The notes under the pieces: generated by a model
The model's input: the letters and a program-made list of their open reading frames with translations, nothing else
Database searches by the model: none
Told to the model about the DNA's origin: nothing
Position numbers and translations under genes: made by a program
NCBI GenBank assembly: GCA_015499995.1
Contig: JADNRV010000017.1
Coordinates: forward strand, 248,001 to 312,000
Source: Flammula alnicola
Lineage: Eukaryota; Basidiomycota; Agaricomycetes; Agaricales; Strophariaceae
DNA length: 64,000 bases
Direction of reading: 5' to 3'
Shown: in pieces, positions 46,882-58,900 of the stretch
How the letters are laid out: each line of letters begins with the position of its first letter
Numbering within the stretch: position 1 is the first letter of the stretch

Positions 46882-48105
46882 CTATGGCGTGATCTGGTCT
46901 TTGGTAACGTGCATGAACCTGCCTGGAATCCTCGGTGTCCTCTCCACTCGTCCATAGCTCGCAATGTGCTCTGATATGTCTTCTGTCGTGTATTTGATTC
47001 TGAAGTGCTTGGTTTTCTCCTCCGTCTCGTGACTCTCGTCCCTGCAGCCGAGGCAGAAGAATCCTTGGTCGACCTGCCGGCCAGCATTGAGCAGAACCGG
47101 CGCGGAGATGATGGCCATGAATCGCTTAGGTTCCCTGGTGGTTTTGTCCGACTGTGGAAGACCACTGCCCGCCAGATTCTGGACCACTGCCCGGCGATCG
47201 TAGAGTCGAAGTCGCCTCGCCTGAAGATTGCCCCCCCTCGTAGTCCAAGCGCCACAGTACCGCCCGGGCAGGCTCAGGATGCTTGGGGGTTTCACCAACT
47301 CTAAGAGTTTGCGGGAGCTTTTAGCATTGCTCTGTGGCTTTGCGTTGGGGGTGAAGAACTTGGATGCTTCGCGACTTGTGAGGGAAAAGTATTCCGCCCG
47401 CCGGGTGAAGCAGAAGTAACAGACGCGGCGACAGTCTATAAGATAGAGATGGTCGCCAAAGCGATTGCACGTGGAACATCGGCTTGTACAAAGCGTTCTG
47501 TACAGTGTACCACAGTCAAACGCATCCGCCTGGATGCTGACAATGGCGCGGATGATGTTAGGGCAATGCTCGATGATTGCAGTGTACTGGTGGACCGAGT
47601 TGACAAGCTCCATTGTGCGGCGGTTGAGGCCGCGGAAGCGAGTCAGCGAAGGAATGTCTAACTGCAGCAGGACCTCGATGAGAAGTTCTAGGGGGAACCT
47701 GTCGAGCTGATTGGTGGCAAAACACTTGGAGATGGGCGTGCAATCGTGTCGCCCATTGTCGAGCGGACACCGTGTTTCCAGCTGCGCATCGTCCAAGGTG
47801 TTGTCGCAGATATTCTGTGACCGGTATACTGTACCAATTAAATCAATTCGTCAGTAGGTGTGACCTGTGACCCACCTGACGAAATTTTGAATTCGTCAAA
47901 TTACTATATTTAGGTATTTTTGATGGATTTGTAAGCTTTTTGATGCCCGGAACGACTGTTCCGGGCGGATTTTTGGGATTTTTGCTGTGACCTCTGTGAC
48001 CTTTCGTCAAATCGGGTAGGCCTGTGACCTGTGACCGCCGAATTGATTTAATTGCTACAGTACGTGTAGCGCGAAATCGGGTGAATTAGGGAGGTTCGTC
48101 TCCAT
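46882..48105 (-). CDS. F-box protein with Cys-rich region, first intron made of a MITE
   Basis: Exon 1 at 48105-48064 encodes METNLPNSPDFALH. Exon 2 at 47814-46882 continues NICDNTLDDAQLETRC in the same frame, about 324 residues in total. The F-box is at about residues 46-85 (DRFPLELLIEVLLQLDIPSLTRFRGLNRRT). A Cys-rich segment follows (LCTSRCSTCNRFGDHLYLIDCRRVCYFCF), probably zinc-binding, then a basic region; a late CLGCRDE adds two more cysteines. F-box proteins serve as substrate adaptors in SCF ubiquitin ligases. The intron (48063-47815, GTACTG...CACAG, 249 nt) is almost entirely the transposon at 47829-48060. No ATG lies between the MITE and the F-box, so exon 1 or a TTG-like start would be needed. 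If the intron is not spliced, a TAG follows two codons into the insertion. Confidence 0.65.
47829..48060. mobile_element. 232 bp MITE inserted in the F-box coding sequence
   Basis: The terminal 22 bases are inverted repeats with one mismatch (CTGTACCAATTAAATC at the left end; CTGTAGCAATTAAATC when the right end is reversed). They are flanked by TA at 47827-47828 and 48061-48062. GTGACCTGTGACC blocks follow inside both ends, and a perfect 9 bp stem (GCCCGGAAC / GTTCCGGGC) lies at the exact centre, 47945-47966. There is no coding capacity. The empty site can be read as CAC GTA TAC CGG TCA CAG, continuing the F-box gene frame, so the insertion hit an exon. Confidence 0.8.
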
Positions 48106-48777
48106 CGTAAGGCGGCTTTGAGACCAAGCTGCTCGACACCGCTGTTTATGAATGATCAGGGCAGGAGGATTGTACATTGGGAATCTGTCGGGCAGTTCTG
48201 GGGCGTGGATTGAGTCGACGTTTCAGTGACAGATGCAACTTCAGCTTCAACGTCCGACTGGGAAAGATTAGAAGTTGTAAAATCATCACGCTCCTAGAAT
48301 CAAGATTTAAGGTTGATTCAACTCTCATCTGGATAACATTGGAAGTGCATCCTAGTACGCGCGTCAGATGTTTTATTATACTTGCACAAGTGGTGGCGCC
48401 TCACATACGCTTCAGCACATAAGGTCATAGAGAATCAAAGTGGGGTGTCCAATCACGGCTTCTGCAAAGGCATCCTACTTAATACTTATGCATCTAGAAC
48501 GTTTGAGTTTGGGCCGGGGTCAGAGACAATAAAGAAAGCCGAGAAAAATTGTTATTGTTGAGCATAGCTATTTGATAAGTAGATAGTCCAAGCCTCGTTG
48601 TTGTGGAGCATCCGGCGAGGTCACTGGCAGAATTTTCAATGAATCAAAGACAAAAGAAAAGGCCCTATGTAATATCAAATACACTAATTTAGATACAATA
48701 TACAATAAGGTTTTCCTTTGCAGGTGGGTTCTACCGAACAGTAAGTAGAGGGACAAACAACTAACATCACTCATTTA

Positions 48778-51007
48778 CTAAGAATAGTACCTGTCCGTGT
48801 CGCCTTTTCCATCAACAATGTGCTGCATGCAATTGAGCTCACGTTCCAAGGCTTCCGATGGGAATACTGTCAATTCCGCTCGGTCAAAATCGATGATAAA
48901 AGCTTCCTCATTTTGGTTCACCAAAATGTTGTCGGAACGAATATCATGGTGGCGCACACCAGCTTGGTGAATGGCTTTCATCGCCCGCATTAATGCATCA
49001 CTGAAAGAATGTTATTCTCGGGTAATCAGAAAAAAAAATAGACAGAGAAAAACTTACCGTTCTTTATCCGAAATCGTAGTAATGAGAGTCGACTGTCCGG
49101 TGCTTGCAAACTTACGACGTCTGAGGGTCGTACCGCCGTCATCCATAATGAGTGCAAGTGTACCCGAATCGGTGTCCTCGAAGAGGCCATAAACAGGAAG
49201 AATCCCTTCAATGCCGCTGGCTCGTGCTAGATGTCGATAGATCGAATATTCATGCCGTAGGCTGTCTTGCTTTTCCTGGTCTGAGAATACAAATTTGATG
49301 ACCAACGGATAGTTTAGTATTGAGCCAGATTCCGTTCGTATCTCCGCTGATGCGCGGTGGACAACACCCACCGCACCCCGTCCCATAGGCTCGGAAAGAT
49401 GGAGAGAGAAATATTGGCGAGAAGAATAGCTAGCCCTTCTGTCAGGTTCTTCGAACGTGTCTCGATGAAAACCGGGAGCGCATGAAGGACCAAGGCGGAT
49501 AAACGACGAAGGAACGGGCGACCGATAACTCCCGTAACTTAGGCTTACCAAAGCCAAGTCCCGCGAGCTTAATGCAGAGCGAATCTGATAAAATGAATGG
49601 AGTCGGCTACATTCAGTGAGAACTCGGGAATATGACTTACTATGCGAGTTTGGGAGTCGATGTCGTCTTCCGATTTTGTTTCAAGCTTTTGGCGTTTGGG
49701 ATTTTTGGTGTCATCTTTAGAAATATTTTCGGATGGACGTTTCTTGTTAGATGCGACCGGGTTTTCGAGAACGGATGGACTGATCAAAGGTTTAGATCTT
49801 AGTTTCTGCCGATCGAGGGCATCCTGGATATTAATAATGGCGGTTTGAAGACCGACATGCAATTTGCCATAAGCAGGATTTCGGCAAGTGATACTGTTAA
49901 TAAGCCCGGAAAGGAAGAGCGTCTGAGATGCCCGATGGCGAACACCAATTCGCTCATATTTTCCGCAGTTGAAGATGATGAAAGTCGCATCGTTAACAAC
50001 AGCTCGGATCCAAGCCTATGATCAATTGCGTTTAGCTACATTGCAATAAATAAAGCTGGGTGACTGACGTGTTGAAGAAAATGAGCAAAAGATACACGAT
50101 AAGGCCTTTGATTCTTGCTCAACCACCGAGGAGTGGAAGGCACGATCCCCTTCGATTTTCCGATCGCATCTGAACCCCTCGACATATCTACGCCGCTCTC
50201 GCGTGTCCGTGGTTTGAGCTTCGGGGCAGCTTGTTGAAGCGCTCGTTTTCCCAAGAGCTTGCTGAGAAAACGACTCTTGGCGTCCGCAGGATACGGCAAA
50301 GGGGCAATACTCGTCGTACGTCCCATCGTGCAAGAGGTTTCCCACTTGAAGTGCGGGGTGCTCTGCATAGTCTTTAGCAGCTTCTCCGCTGACATAGTCA
50401 TGGCATAGCACTCCCAAGTTGCAAGCTGCGGCGAGTGAGCTGCAAGTTCCTTTAAGCTCGAGGCCGCAGATTCACTAATATTGTCCGCCAGGCTAGGGCA
50501 AAGGTCGAGCTCCTGGGGGTTTCGATAGTTGTATGCGACACGGAGGAATGCTTCAGACAGAAAACTTGGCTTACGACCACTCGTGACCACGAAGTCGAAG
50601 GCAGTGTCCCATTCTACAAGACCCGGGTGGAAGTAAAACATCGAGGGAAATTTATGACAGCACCCAATATTATCGTTGTAGAATTTACCGACATCGCTGG
50701 AGTTGCGGAAGCTTGGAGAGGTGTGGGCACCAGGGACCTCGTATAATTCTGAATTAAAAGTGCCACCGGTAGCACAAAAAGCACGGAACTCCTCTTCGCA
50801 AACGTCAGAGAATAGTTGAGTCATTGACGGGACGACTTCAACATGCTTGAGAACTAGGGCGGGGTCTAGATGCCTGTCGTAAAACGAGATCGGATACTCG
50901 GGGTCCAAATATTCTAGGTATTCGCTTGATTGTTCAATTCCTGGAGGTATATTGAAAGTAAATGTCTCCTCCAGTAGGGCATGAAAGGGGTCGTCTTCGG
51001 AAACCAT
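48778..51007 (-). CDS. Protein kinase with large N-terminal domain (basidiomycete type)
   Basis: Four exons join in frame: 51007-50069, 50015-49641, 49584-49058 and 49000-48778, 687 residues. The first 430 residues form an unidentified helical region with a disordered, basic linker (KKRPSENISKDDTKNPKRQK). The kinase-like part starts with a glycine loop MGRGAVGVVHRAS (about residue 485), a VAIK-like LVIKFVF and a hinge LALIMDDGG. The catalytic loop is GVRHHDIRSDNILV (HRD replaced by HHD, Asp and Asn kept). The metal-binding loop is IIDFDRAE, with DFD instead of DFG. No recognisable activation segment or C-lobe beyond RYYS: the protein ends about 50 residues after DFD, shorter than a normal kinase. 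Activity is plausible but uncertain. Resembles small agaric kinases in the wider FunK1/choline-kinase-like pool. Confidence 0.7.
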
Positions 51008-54000
51008 TTGTTGGTGGTGTGCAAGGAAAGTTCGTGGTTTGGTGAATTTCGAATGGATGGTTGGAATGGTATATGATGGGAATTGAATATCGAGCCACAG
51101 GCCTGTTTCCCGAGGTTATAAGGAATCATATGTGTTGTTGAGCTCAACACTAACAAGTTGAACAATTGATTTCGTGGTGGTCCGGTCACCGAAAAACAAA
51201 TATCAAACGACACGTGATAATCCAGCCGCGCCTCTTTTAATCTGCAACTTCAAGCCGTCCGAGGGGACATTCTTGAGGTTAAAGTTATCTGGCCAAGCGT
51301 CCACTTTCATTATTGAAAAGTCTGAAAGCGCAAATGGAATTGTATATCTAATAAAATTGTATATTTTCATGCAAGTAATGACAGAGACTGAGTAACTAAC
51401 TGTACGTAGACATAAATAACCATATCCTACAAGTTACGTTCGCGGCAGAAGTACTAACTTACAATCGAGAACAGCGCTCGAGGAAGAGGGGGGTATAAGT
51501 TAGCAATATAGATGCGTGAATTCTGTTTGGAAATTCAATGCGTCCAAGGGAGGGAAGGAACGAAGCATTGGAAAGCAAAAAAAAACACGCGAATATGACC
51601 CTTTATAAAAACAAATTTCAATTGATCCATTGTATCGTATACGTATCGCAGTGTAAGAGTAACAGCAGCAGCAGGAGGAGGAGGGGAATAATCATCAGGG
51701 ATGGTACAAAAATCTCGAAGCCAGACCAGGAGAAGAAAATTCAAATTTTTCTCACAACGAAACAGAAACACGGAAAGGAAAAGAAAAAAGAAACAGAAAA
51801 TTTATAATAAACAAGTGGAAGAAGAATGAAGAACATAAACATAAGTGGTAAAAAGCATGGAAAGCAGGACGGAGATGGAGATGACTCGACAAGGAGAAAG
51901 AACGAGAAAGAAGGGGAAAAAAGGTCAAGGAGTGTGTAGACGAGCTTCGGGGCGATGTGTCCTTGTTGTGTATTATACGTATGGTGTACCAAGAAGAAAT
52001 CAACAAACAAAAAGACAAAAGAACGGATGTGAACAAGGCACAACGAAGAAACTCGAGTTGGAATGACGATGACGACGACGAGAAAAATAAAACAGAGCGA
52101 ACCGCGTGAAGGCAAAGTTCGGACGGACAAACGCACGACGGGATGAGGGATGGTCTTGCACGCGCGGGTGGTGGATTTTAGGGTGCGTTCGGTTCTGATA
52201 TCCCTGTCTGCTTTCAAGTTCGTCTTCCTCCTTCCTCCTTCCTCCCCTGCGCGTGCCGCATGCCTCGACCTCGACGGAAGATGCGAATCCCGCTCTATAC
52301 CAACCCCCGCCTGTACCCGCGCCCGCGCATGCAACCCCCTTGCCCCCTGCGTGCCGCCTTGCTACACCCGCACCCGCGCCCGGCCGCGAAACACGCAAAC
52401 CATCCACCATCCTGCCTACCTATCCAATCCCCCGCCTGCCCAGAGGTACACGCGCGCACTACACCCATCCACCCTCGCACGCAAAATTCCAGCCAGGACG
52501 TAATCCCCCCACCCAGACCCCCATCAACCGTTGAGCCTCCCAATCACCCCCAGCATGCCGTTCACGCAACGTACCAAGCCACCGCCCAACGTCCAGTCTA
52601 TTTCTTTCTTCTTTTCTTTCCCAAACCACAGGATCAGGAAAAATCCAAAGGAAAAAGGACCACGGAAAGGTCTGATGGGCCTCGTGTCTGCATGCATCCG
52701 AGATTAAATAGTGTGACCACTGACAGGACAGCAGAAACCAGACAGAGACAGACGGGTGACGTAAACATCAAGCCTCGGCCGCGAAACGGGTATATGCGAG
52801 AAGCGTGTTCGCATGTGCTGTCATTGTCCAGGAGAACCACGGGGATACGAGGACCCGGATGGGGGATAGCGCCTCCTCGGTGGGCAGCAGTGCCAGTGAG
52901 AAGTTGGACACACTTCTGACTCAGACTGAGTCCTGAGGATGAGGATGCGCCTCGAGTCCGGACCTGGGCGAGGACGAAAAGCCTATACGTGGCGGAGAAC
53001 TTGCGGTGGAAAGGCAGATAAAATAGAGTTCCGGACGCGGACGCGGGGAATGCGTGGAGCGAGTGTAAGGAGGAAGGAAAAGAAGGGAAGGGGAAGTAAC
53101 GTAACGGCACGAGACGCCACATGCCACGGGTGATAGGATTTTCTCCGTCCGTCCGTCCGTCCAAACGTTCATGCGTGACACATGAAGCTCTGAAGCTGAA
53201 GGTGGGACAATGGGACAACGTCAATAACCAACCATTGGTCGGAGGTGCTGCTGTCCACGGCATGCACGAGGATTCATCGAGTCGAGGTGATAGGACAGAG
53301 ATAGACATCGAAATTCGAATACGCGGTGGACGGGGTCCGTCCTGAGCGAGGTCTAGGCTCCCTTGAGCCTCAACCTCAGCCTCAGCCTTTGCGCCACGCG
53401 AGGTTAGCTGGCTGCTGGACGGACGGACGGACGGACGAAACGCACAACCTAAGCACGCACGCACGCACGCGATGCGACGGATAAGATGGGATGCGGCCGC
53501 GGCGTAAATGCATATGTATGCGCGTCGTCGATTGCATTCGATTTGATGAGGTTTATCACCCGCGGTCGAGGTTCGTCGTCCAATCCAAATCCAAATCCCC
53601 CTCAAGCGTCAGTACGCCGCACCAATATTTGAACCCTCCGCGACCACACCGCACTCGTCGGAACGCAAAAAAAAATAAAGAACCTTGGTCCATCCATCGC
53701 ACAACGAATCCATCGCATCACCCTTCCCGTCCTTCCATCCTCCGATACCCTCCACACTCACTCGCGGTGGCGCCCCGATATTCGCCCACGTAGGGTGTGA
53801 ATCGGAAATCATGTATATCCGGGCCGGTTGCCGGGTGCCGGTGTGGACCTAGGCGCGTGAGGTTGCACGCATCACGGATGGACATTGCCATTGGATGATG
53901 GGGATTTCAATGGTTGAAAGGCTTGGCGGCAGACAGCACATGGAGGTGGGATAATGATAGTGGGCGGGTGGGGACGCGTGGATGGTTCTGGATGGCAATT

Positions 54001-54692
54001 GGGCGTTGGGGCGGGTGGGGCAGGATGAGGGAAGTGGGAGAGAGGGTGTGGTGTAGTGGTGATGGTAGCGACGGTGGGTGGGTGGTGCGTGGATGAGGAA
54101 GACGTGTATGGAGCAGCGGGATATCATGTAGCAAGACAAGAGAGGGACGTTTCTTTGTATAAAAAAAATAAAAAAGGAGAGATTAATACGCTGATCCATA
54201 AACGTAATATAAGCCATGATAAGTGGGAAAGTGTCAACAATTGTCGATTCGAATAAAGGGTACACAAGGCAAAAAAAGAGACTCACAGGAAGGAGGAAGG
54301 TAAACGAACTTGAACGCGGGGTTACAGAGAGGGAAGAATTTGAATTTGTGAGGGCGGGTGAAAGAAAAAGAACTAGGTATAAAAAGTCACGGGGGGATAT
54401 AATCAAGTGTTCTGGAGCTAAGTACGGCAAGGAGGTGGAAGTGGGGGGAGGCGACGAAGAGGAGAGGGCGGGCACAGCAAAAACCATTAAGAATTTGAAG
54501 GGGGTGTGCGACGACGACATCTAATGGAATAAGTGATGTTGCATGGGGTAAAAAAAAGACAAGTGCAAATGCAAATGAAGACGATGGGATGTATTGGGCG
54601 TGGTATGAAATGCGACGAAACAACAAAGGACGAAAGACGCGAAAAGAAAGAAAGGAAGGAAGAAAGAAGACGACGACGCCGCGAGCCAGAGA
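51008..54692. other. Long gene-free stretch with strong strand asymmetry
   Basis: About 3.7 kb without a defensible gene. Long open frames exist on both strands (52260-52919 plus, 52634-53605 minus, 53849-54520 minus) but are low-complexity, mutually overlapping and lack splice-linked conservation. From about 51540 to 52100 and from 53900 to 54690 the plus strand is purine-rich with A/G runs. Short tandem repeats occur: GTCC x4 near 53147, GGAC x4 near 53419 (inverted partners) and GCAC x4 near 53455. It could be long UTR, regulatory DNA or a non-coding RNA locus downstream of the 54693-55993 gene. Confidence 0.5.
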
Positions 54693-55993
54693 TCACGGAT
54701 CCGTGTCGGGGTGGTGCGTCTCGACCTTGACGCCCCGCGACGAGCTGACGCTGCGAATGTCCCTCCCCTCTTCGGCCAACTGCCGACTCAGCACGACGTT
54801 GCCGCCCTCCGCACTCATGCCCTCGTCGTCCGGGGGCCCGTCGGGGCTGTCGCCCTCCTCGACGGGGCGATCCGCAAAGTCGGGCTTGCGCAGCATCTTG
54901 CGGAAGGCGTCGGCCATGATCGCAGCGTCCGCGCCTGAGAACGGCCCTCCGCTGTCGCTGATCGTCGACGCGCCGTCGTGCGTCGTCCCACTCGCTGCGG
55001 CACCCCCAGCAGCAGCACCGACAGCAGCAGCGCCTAGCAGAGTGGAGGGCGGGGGCAGGAGGGGCGAGCCGGCCGTGTCGTAGCGCTGGGACATGTCCTG
55101 CTGTTCCTGGTTGAGGATCATGGGGGAGGCGGAGCCCATGGAGGTGCGGGAGGAGGTCTGCTCGCGGCGGCGGCGGATGCGGCGGAGGATGAGGAAGGCG
55201 AGGATGCAGGTGGCGGCGATGGCGAGGAAGCCGAGGACGACGATGACGGCGATGGCCCAGTGGGGGAAGGGGCTGGCGGAGGAGGCGTGCTGGACGTTGC
55301 CCGGATTTGATGTGGATGTGGGTGTGCCGGGAGTGTGGGCGTGGGAGGAGGCGGATGCGGCGGAGAGGGAGGAGAGGGAGGCAGCGATGGCGGAGGAGGA
55401 GGAGGCGGCAGCGAGGGCGGAGGAGGAGGAGGCGGCGGCAACAGAGTCGAGGACGGTGGTTTGGACGGCGGTGAATATGGGCTGAGGTACTTGGTTGCCG
55501 TCGAGGGTCTTGTCGCTGCGAATGATGACCCAGTAGAAGGGGAAGGGGGTTTGTGTGCCGTTGAAGTTGAAACCCTGGGTGCCGAACCAGCGATCGTCTA
55601 CTTGTTGGGTGATATGACCCGCTTGGTCGGAGGGGTTTGTTTGGTTTGCGAGGTGGAGAATCTGCTGCTGAGAGTCTGCGCGGAAGAGAAAGATGTCGAC
55701 CAAGTTCGTCTGGGTGAGCTCTGGCCGGCGCGAGTTCCCTGCAAAGAGTTAGCTGACACGCAAGGGGGGGAAGACAGGGGAGAACACAGACAAACGAAGG
55801 AGGCCCACTCGTGTTGAGGGATGGTGGTGCTGGAGGTTGGAAAACAGGAAAAGACATTGTTGCCAGAGTTGATCTCACAGTCGGTTTCCGCCTGGGTCAC
55901 CTCGCTCTGGTCTGCAATGATCTGTCTACGACGGTGTTTTCGACGAGAAACGACGGGAGGAGGGGTGGGCTCTGGCCAGGGACTGGGGGACAT
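54693..55993 (-). CDS. Conserved agaric single-helix membrane protein
   Basis: Two exons (55993-55792 and 55738-54693) join as EWASFV|WNSRRPELTQTNLVDIFLF, about 415 residues. The lumenal/extracellular domain carries CEINSGNNVFSCFPTSSTT, LVDIFLFRADSQQQILHL, DDRWFGTQG and PFYWVIIRSDKTLDG, a pattern I know from many unnamed basidiomycete membrane proteins. A Ser/Ala/Thr/Pro stalk leads to one membrane helix (AIAVIVVLGFLAIAATCILAFLIL) with a stop-transfer RRIRRRRE. The cytosolic tail has Ala/Gly runs and a phosphorylatable Ser-rich end. It resembles a wall-stress-sensor layout (Wsc/Mid2-like) without sequence proof. There is no clean signal peptide after the first ATG, so an upstream exon may be missing. 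GC content of the second exon is high. Confidence 0.7.
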
Positions 55994-58900
55994 GTCGAGT
56001 ACTACCCCGTGGATGTGACGATGAAGAGTAGCAGCAGAAAAGATGAACAGCGCACAAATCTCACGCAAAGACCCCGGGAACTCTGCCGTCACTATTCCTC
56101 CCACCCGCTACCTTCTAGCGCTGGTTTATTCTCCGACGTCATCCTTACTGCTCGAGACCACCCTCGCTGTGGCGTAGATTCAAGTGCACAATTCCTCCGC
56201 CAAGCAATCTGATGCCAGCTGGGCCTCTCCGTTACACACTCGCCTCTGCCTCACTGACCATCTGGAGCGTGCGTAGTGCACAGTGTCATCGCATCGTCAT
56301 CACTTGACTGAAGGACATCGCGAGCCCGCGAACGTATGTATGCACTCATATATACGTCACCCGGGTGTAAGGAGGTTTATTACTGGTGTTTGCGATACGT
56401 GAGGATCGCATGGCGGTTTCAATCACTCTGCGTGGCTGGGGGCTTGGGCTACATGTTTCGGCTAATGATGAGGATGGGTATGATGCCCATTCCGTCGATG
56501 ACTCAATACTCTATCTAGTTCAAAATTAATTCGAAAGGCGTTCTGGGCGAGGCAAGGGTTGATCAAGCGTCTGGATATCCATATCCTCGATTGATCTGGC
56601 AATCTTATCGACGAGCGTCACGGTACTCTGGAGGCATCGTCTTTCTCTCGAATTTCTCGTGCCCTTCATACAGCACAATTGTCTGGCCAGCCGGTACGCA
56701 TGCAAGGCTTGCAATAGAGGTCAACTAAATAGCCCAAAAAAAAAAAAAAACCCCCCGAGAGGCACAGTTGGCTTACATTTTCATCAAGGCTCGGGCTCCT
56801 ATACAATCGCATGTACTTCAGTTTAACGCTGCATCATAATACTGTATCTGTTAATTACAGCACTTGACCCCTCATGTGGCGCAATGCACTACTTACTTTG
56901 ATCTCATTTACTGTAATTTGACTCGGTCAGAAATCAGAAATTCGACTCTTCGGCAGGGACAATTGGCCATGGTATGCTTTGGCATTGTACACGAAATCGT
57001 AATCAAGTAATTAAGAGTACACTATACATGTATTTCCTAGACGCTCCCGAGCACCTAAGGAGGAATCCGTTCAGGCCGTCGACGTTTGTAATCCTCCCAC
57101 CTCCCCTACGCACGCGAACACGCCGCCGGCCTCCGCCGCCGCGGCGCGGGGAGATAAAGCGCCCTCTTTCGAAGTTGCGATTCAAGTCCGCACCGCGGCC
57201 GTGATTATCGTGTGCATACAAGTTCGAGTATAATTACATAAAATAGGTGTACTATAGCACATGCTTGAGTGTTCGACGTGGAGGATGGTGAGTGCTCGAG
57301 GTTATTTATACGCAGCCTGAGTGCTTTATTGAAGGAAGATAATGGATAGTAGATACTCGAGTACATGGCCGTGGAGACGAGATTGCTTTAAGTAAAGAGG
57401 GACCGTACTTTACATTCACCCGGCTCGGCGGCACTTCGTGCCCTGTTGTTGGTCGTCACAGTTATGATATGATGGAGATTTGTAGAGACATACTATTACT
57501 AAAGTGCTGCGACTGCGCCGAATCGGATTGGATTGGAGGATGGAGTTGCGTTCAAGTTTGATTGATTTGAAGGCGACGAATTCGAATCGTCAGTTGCCTT
57601 ATTGGCCCGTTTACTAATACATACGACACTATACGACATCGCGATGATTACGTAGTCCGACGCCGTTGGTCAAAGAGCAACCAACCCCGGCTCCACTGGC
57701 AGTTGCAGATGGGAAACATACTCTAAGGAGGCAGGTGGGGTCCATGAGTCATTCAATTAATTTTTGTTGCTTATTCAGGACGTCGACATCAAGATGATTG
57801 AAGTTGAAGAAACGTTAAGTAACGGAGACAAAACGTTCGCGTTGCCTGGTTCCTTGGCGCTCTCTTCACTCGGGGGTATTTTACTACATAGAGTTGGCGG
57901 TACCTTCGCCATCCCTCCTCTTGTTCCCACTCCCGAGCGCGCAGGAGGTTCTCGACGTCTTATCAGTCAGTCAAAAATAACGGTTGAAGGTGCGCTGGGT
58001 ACTGGCGCGCGTCCAGGCGCTATGGATACGGTCATTGCCCTGCTTGATTGTGAAGGGGTGTGGGTATTTGGATGCAAGTGCTAAGTATATGCCTGCGATT
58101 CTGTCAGCGGGCGGCAAGCGCCATATGCATAATGCAGCTTTTACCACAATATCTTGGACGTGGAATCACGGAGATATCCTGTGTACAGTAAGGATCCGTG
58201 GACCGTGAGTGATTACGACGCGCTGTCTGCTATTTGTCGGCAGAAACATGGCGATGGAAACGACGATATGTGCGCATCAGTAAATAATAGATATGGGTGA
58301 ATTGATAAGATGAGATGCATACACTTTTTATACAACATTCGTTGGGTATTTCTGCCTATCATTAACATGGTAGATAAATGATAGAACGTTATACGGTAAC
58401 GGTAGGATACAATATGGAGAGCTTTCGAATTCGGCACAGGTATCACGAGGAATACTCGGTGCCATGACGGAAGACTTGTACACTCGCAGTAAGTGCATGT
58501 CAGGAAAAGAATAAAAATAAATTCAATTCGTCGTCAAGGAAATTGGTATATAAGGAGCCTGGCATCAGAGGTTTCTTTTGGACTTGATACATTGAGTTGA
58601 GCTCACGGCAGGGAAGCGGCCCTGATGGTGCCTTTGTTTGTCTACTGTAAGTAGAAATTCTTGGCAAAGTGTGGCGCACTTCCTTTCGGACCTCTTCTAA
58701 CACATAATGCTTTAAGCTATATTTTCTCAGTCTTTCCGATCCCATGACACGCAGTTACAGTACTCTTACACGATGAACGGCGACTCTCCTATTGTCACTT
58801 TCTTTCCACGGATACTTTCCGAGGGCAACCCTTTCAGTGTTTGACATCTACACACGACTGTAGCTCTAGAGCGCGTTCTTTAAACCCAATTTGACGATAG

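Noticed and set aside
52634..53605. Minus-strand open frame of 323 codons
   Set aside because: Low-complexity Ser/Pro/Arg-rich sequence with tetranucleotide repeats, overlapped by open frames on the other strand, with no conserved motif.
54487..55878. Minus-strand open frame of 463 codons, Arg/Pro/His-rich
   Set aside because: It is the shadow of the high-GC 54693-55993 membrane-protein gene in another frame; composition is low-complexity and the real frame has recognisable conserved blocks.
57764..58084. Plus-strand open frame of 106 codons as a gene
   Set aside because: No recognisable motif, no splice-linked continuation and no conserved look; cannot be supported.
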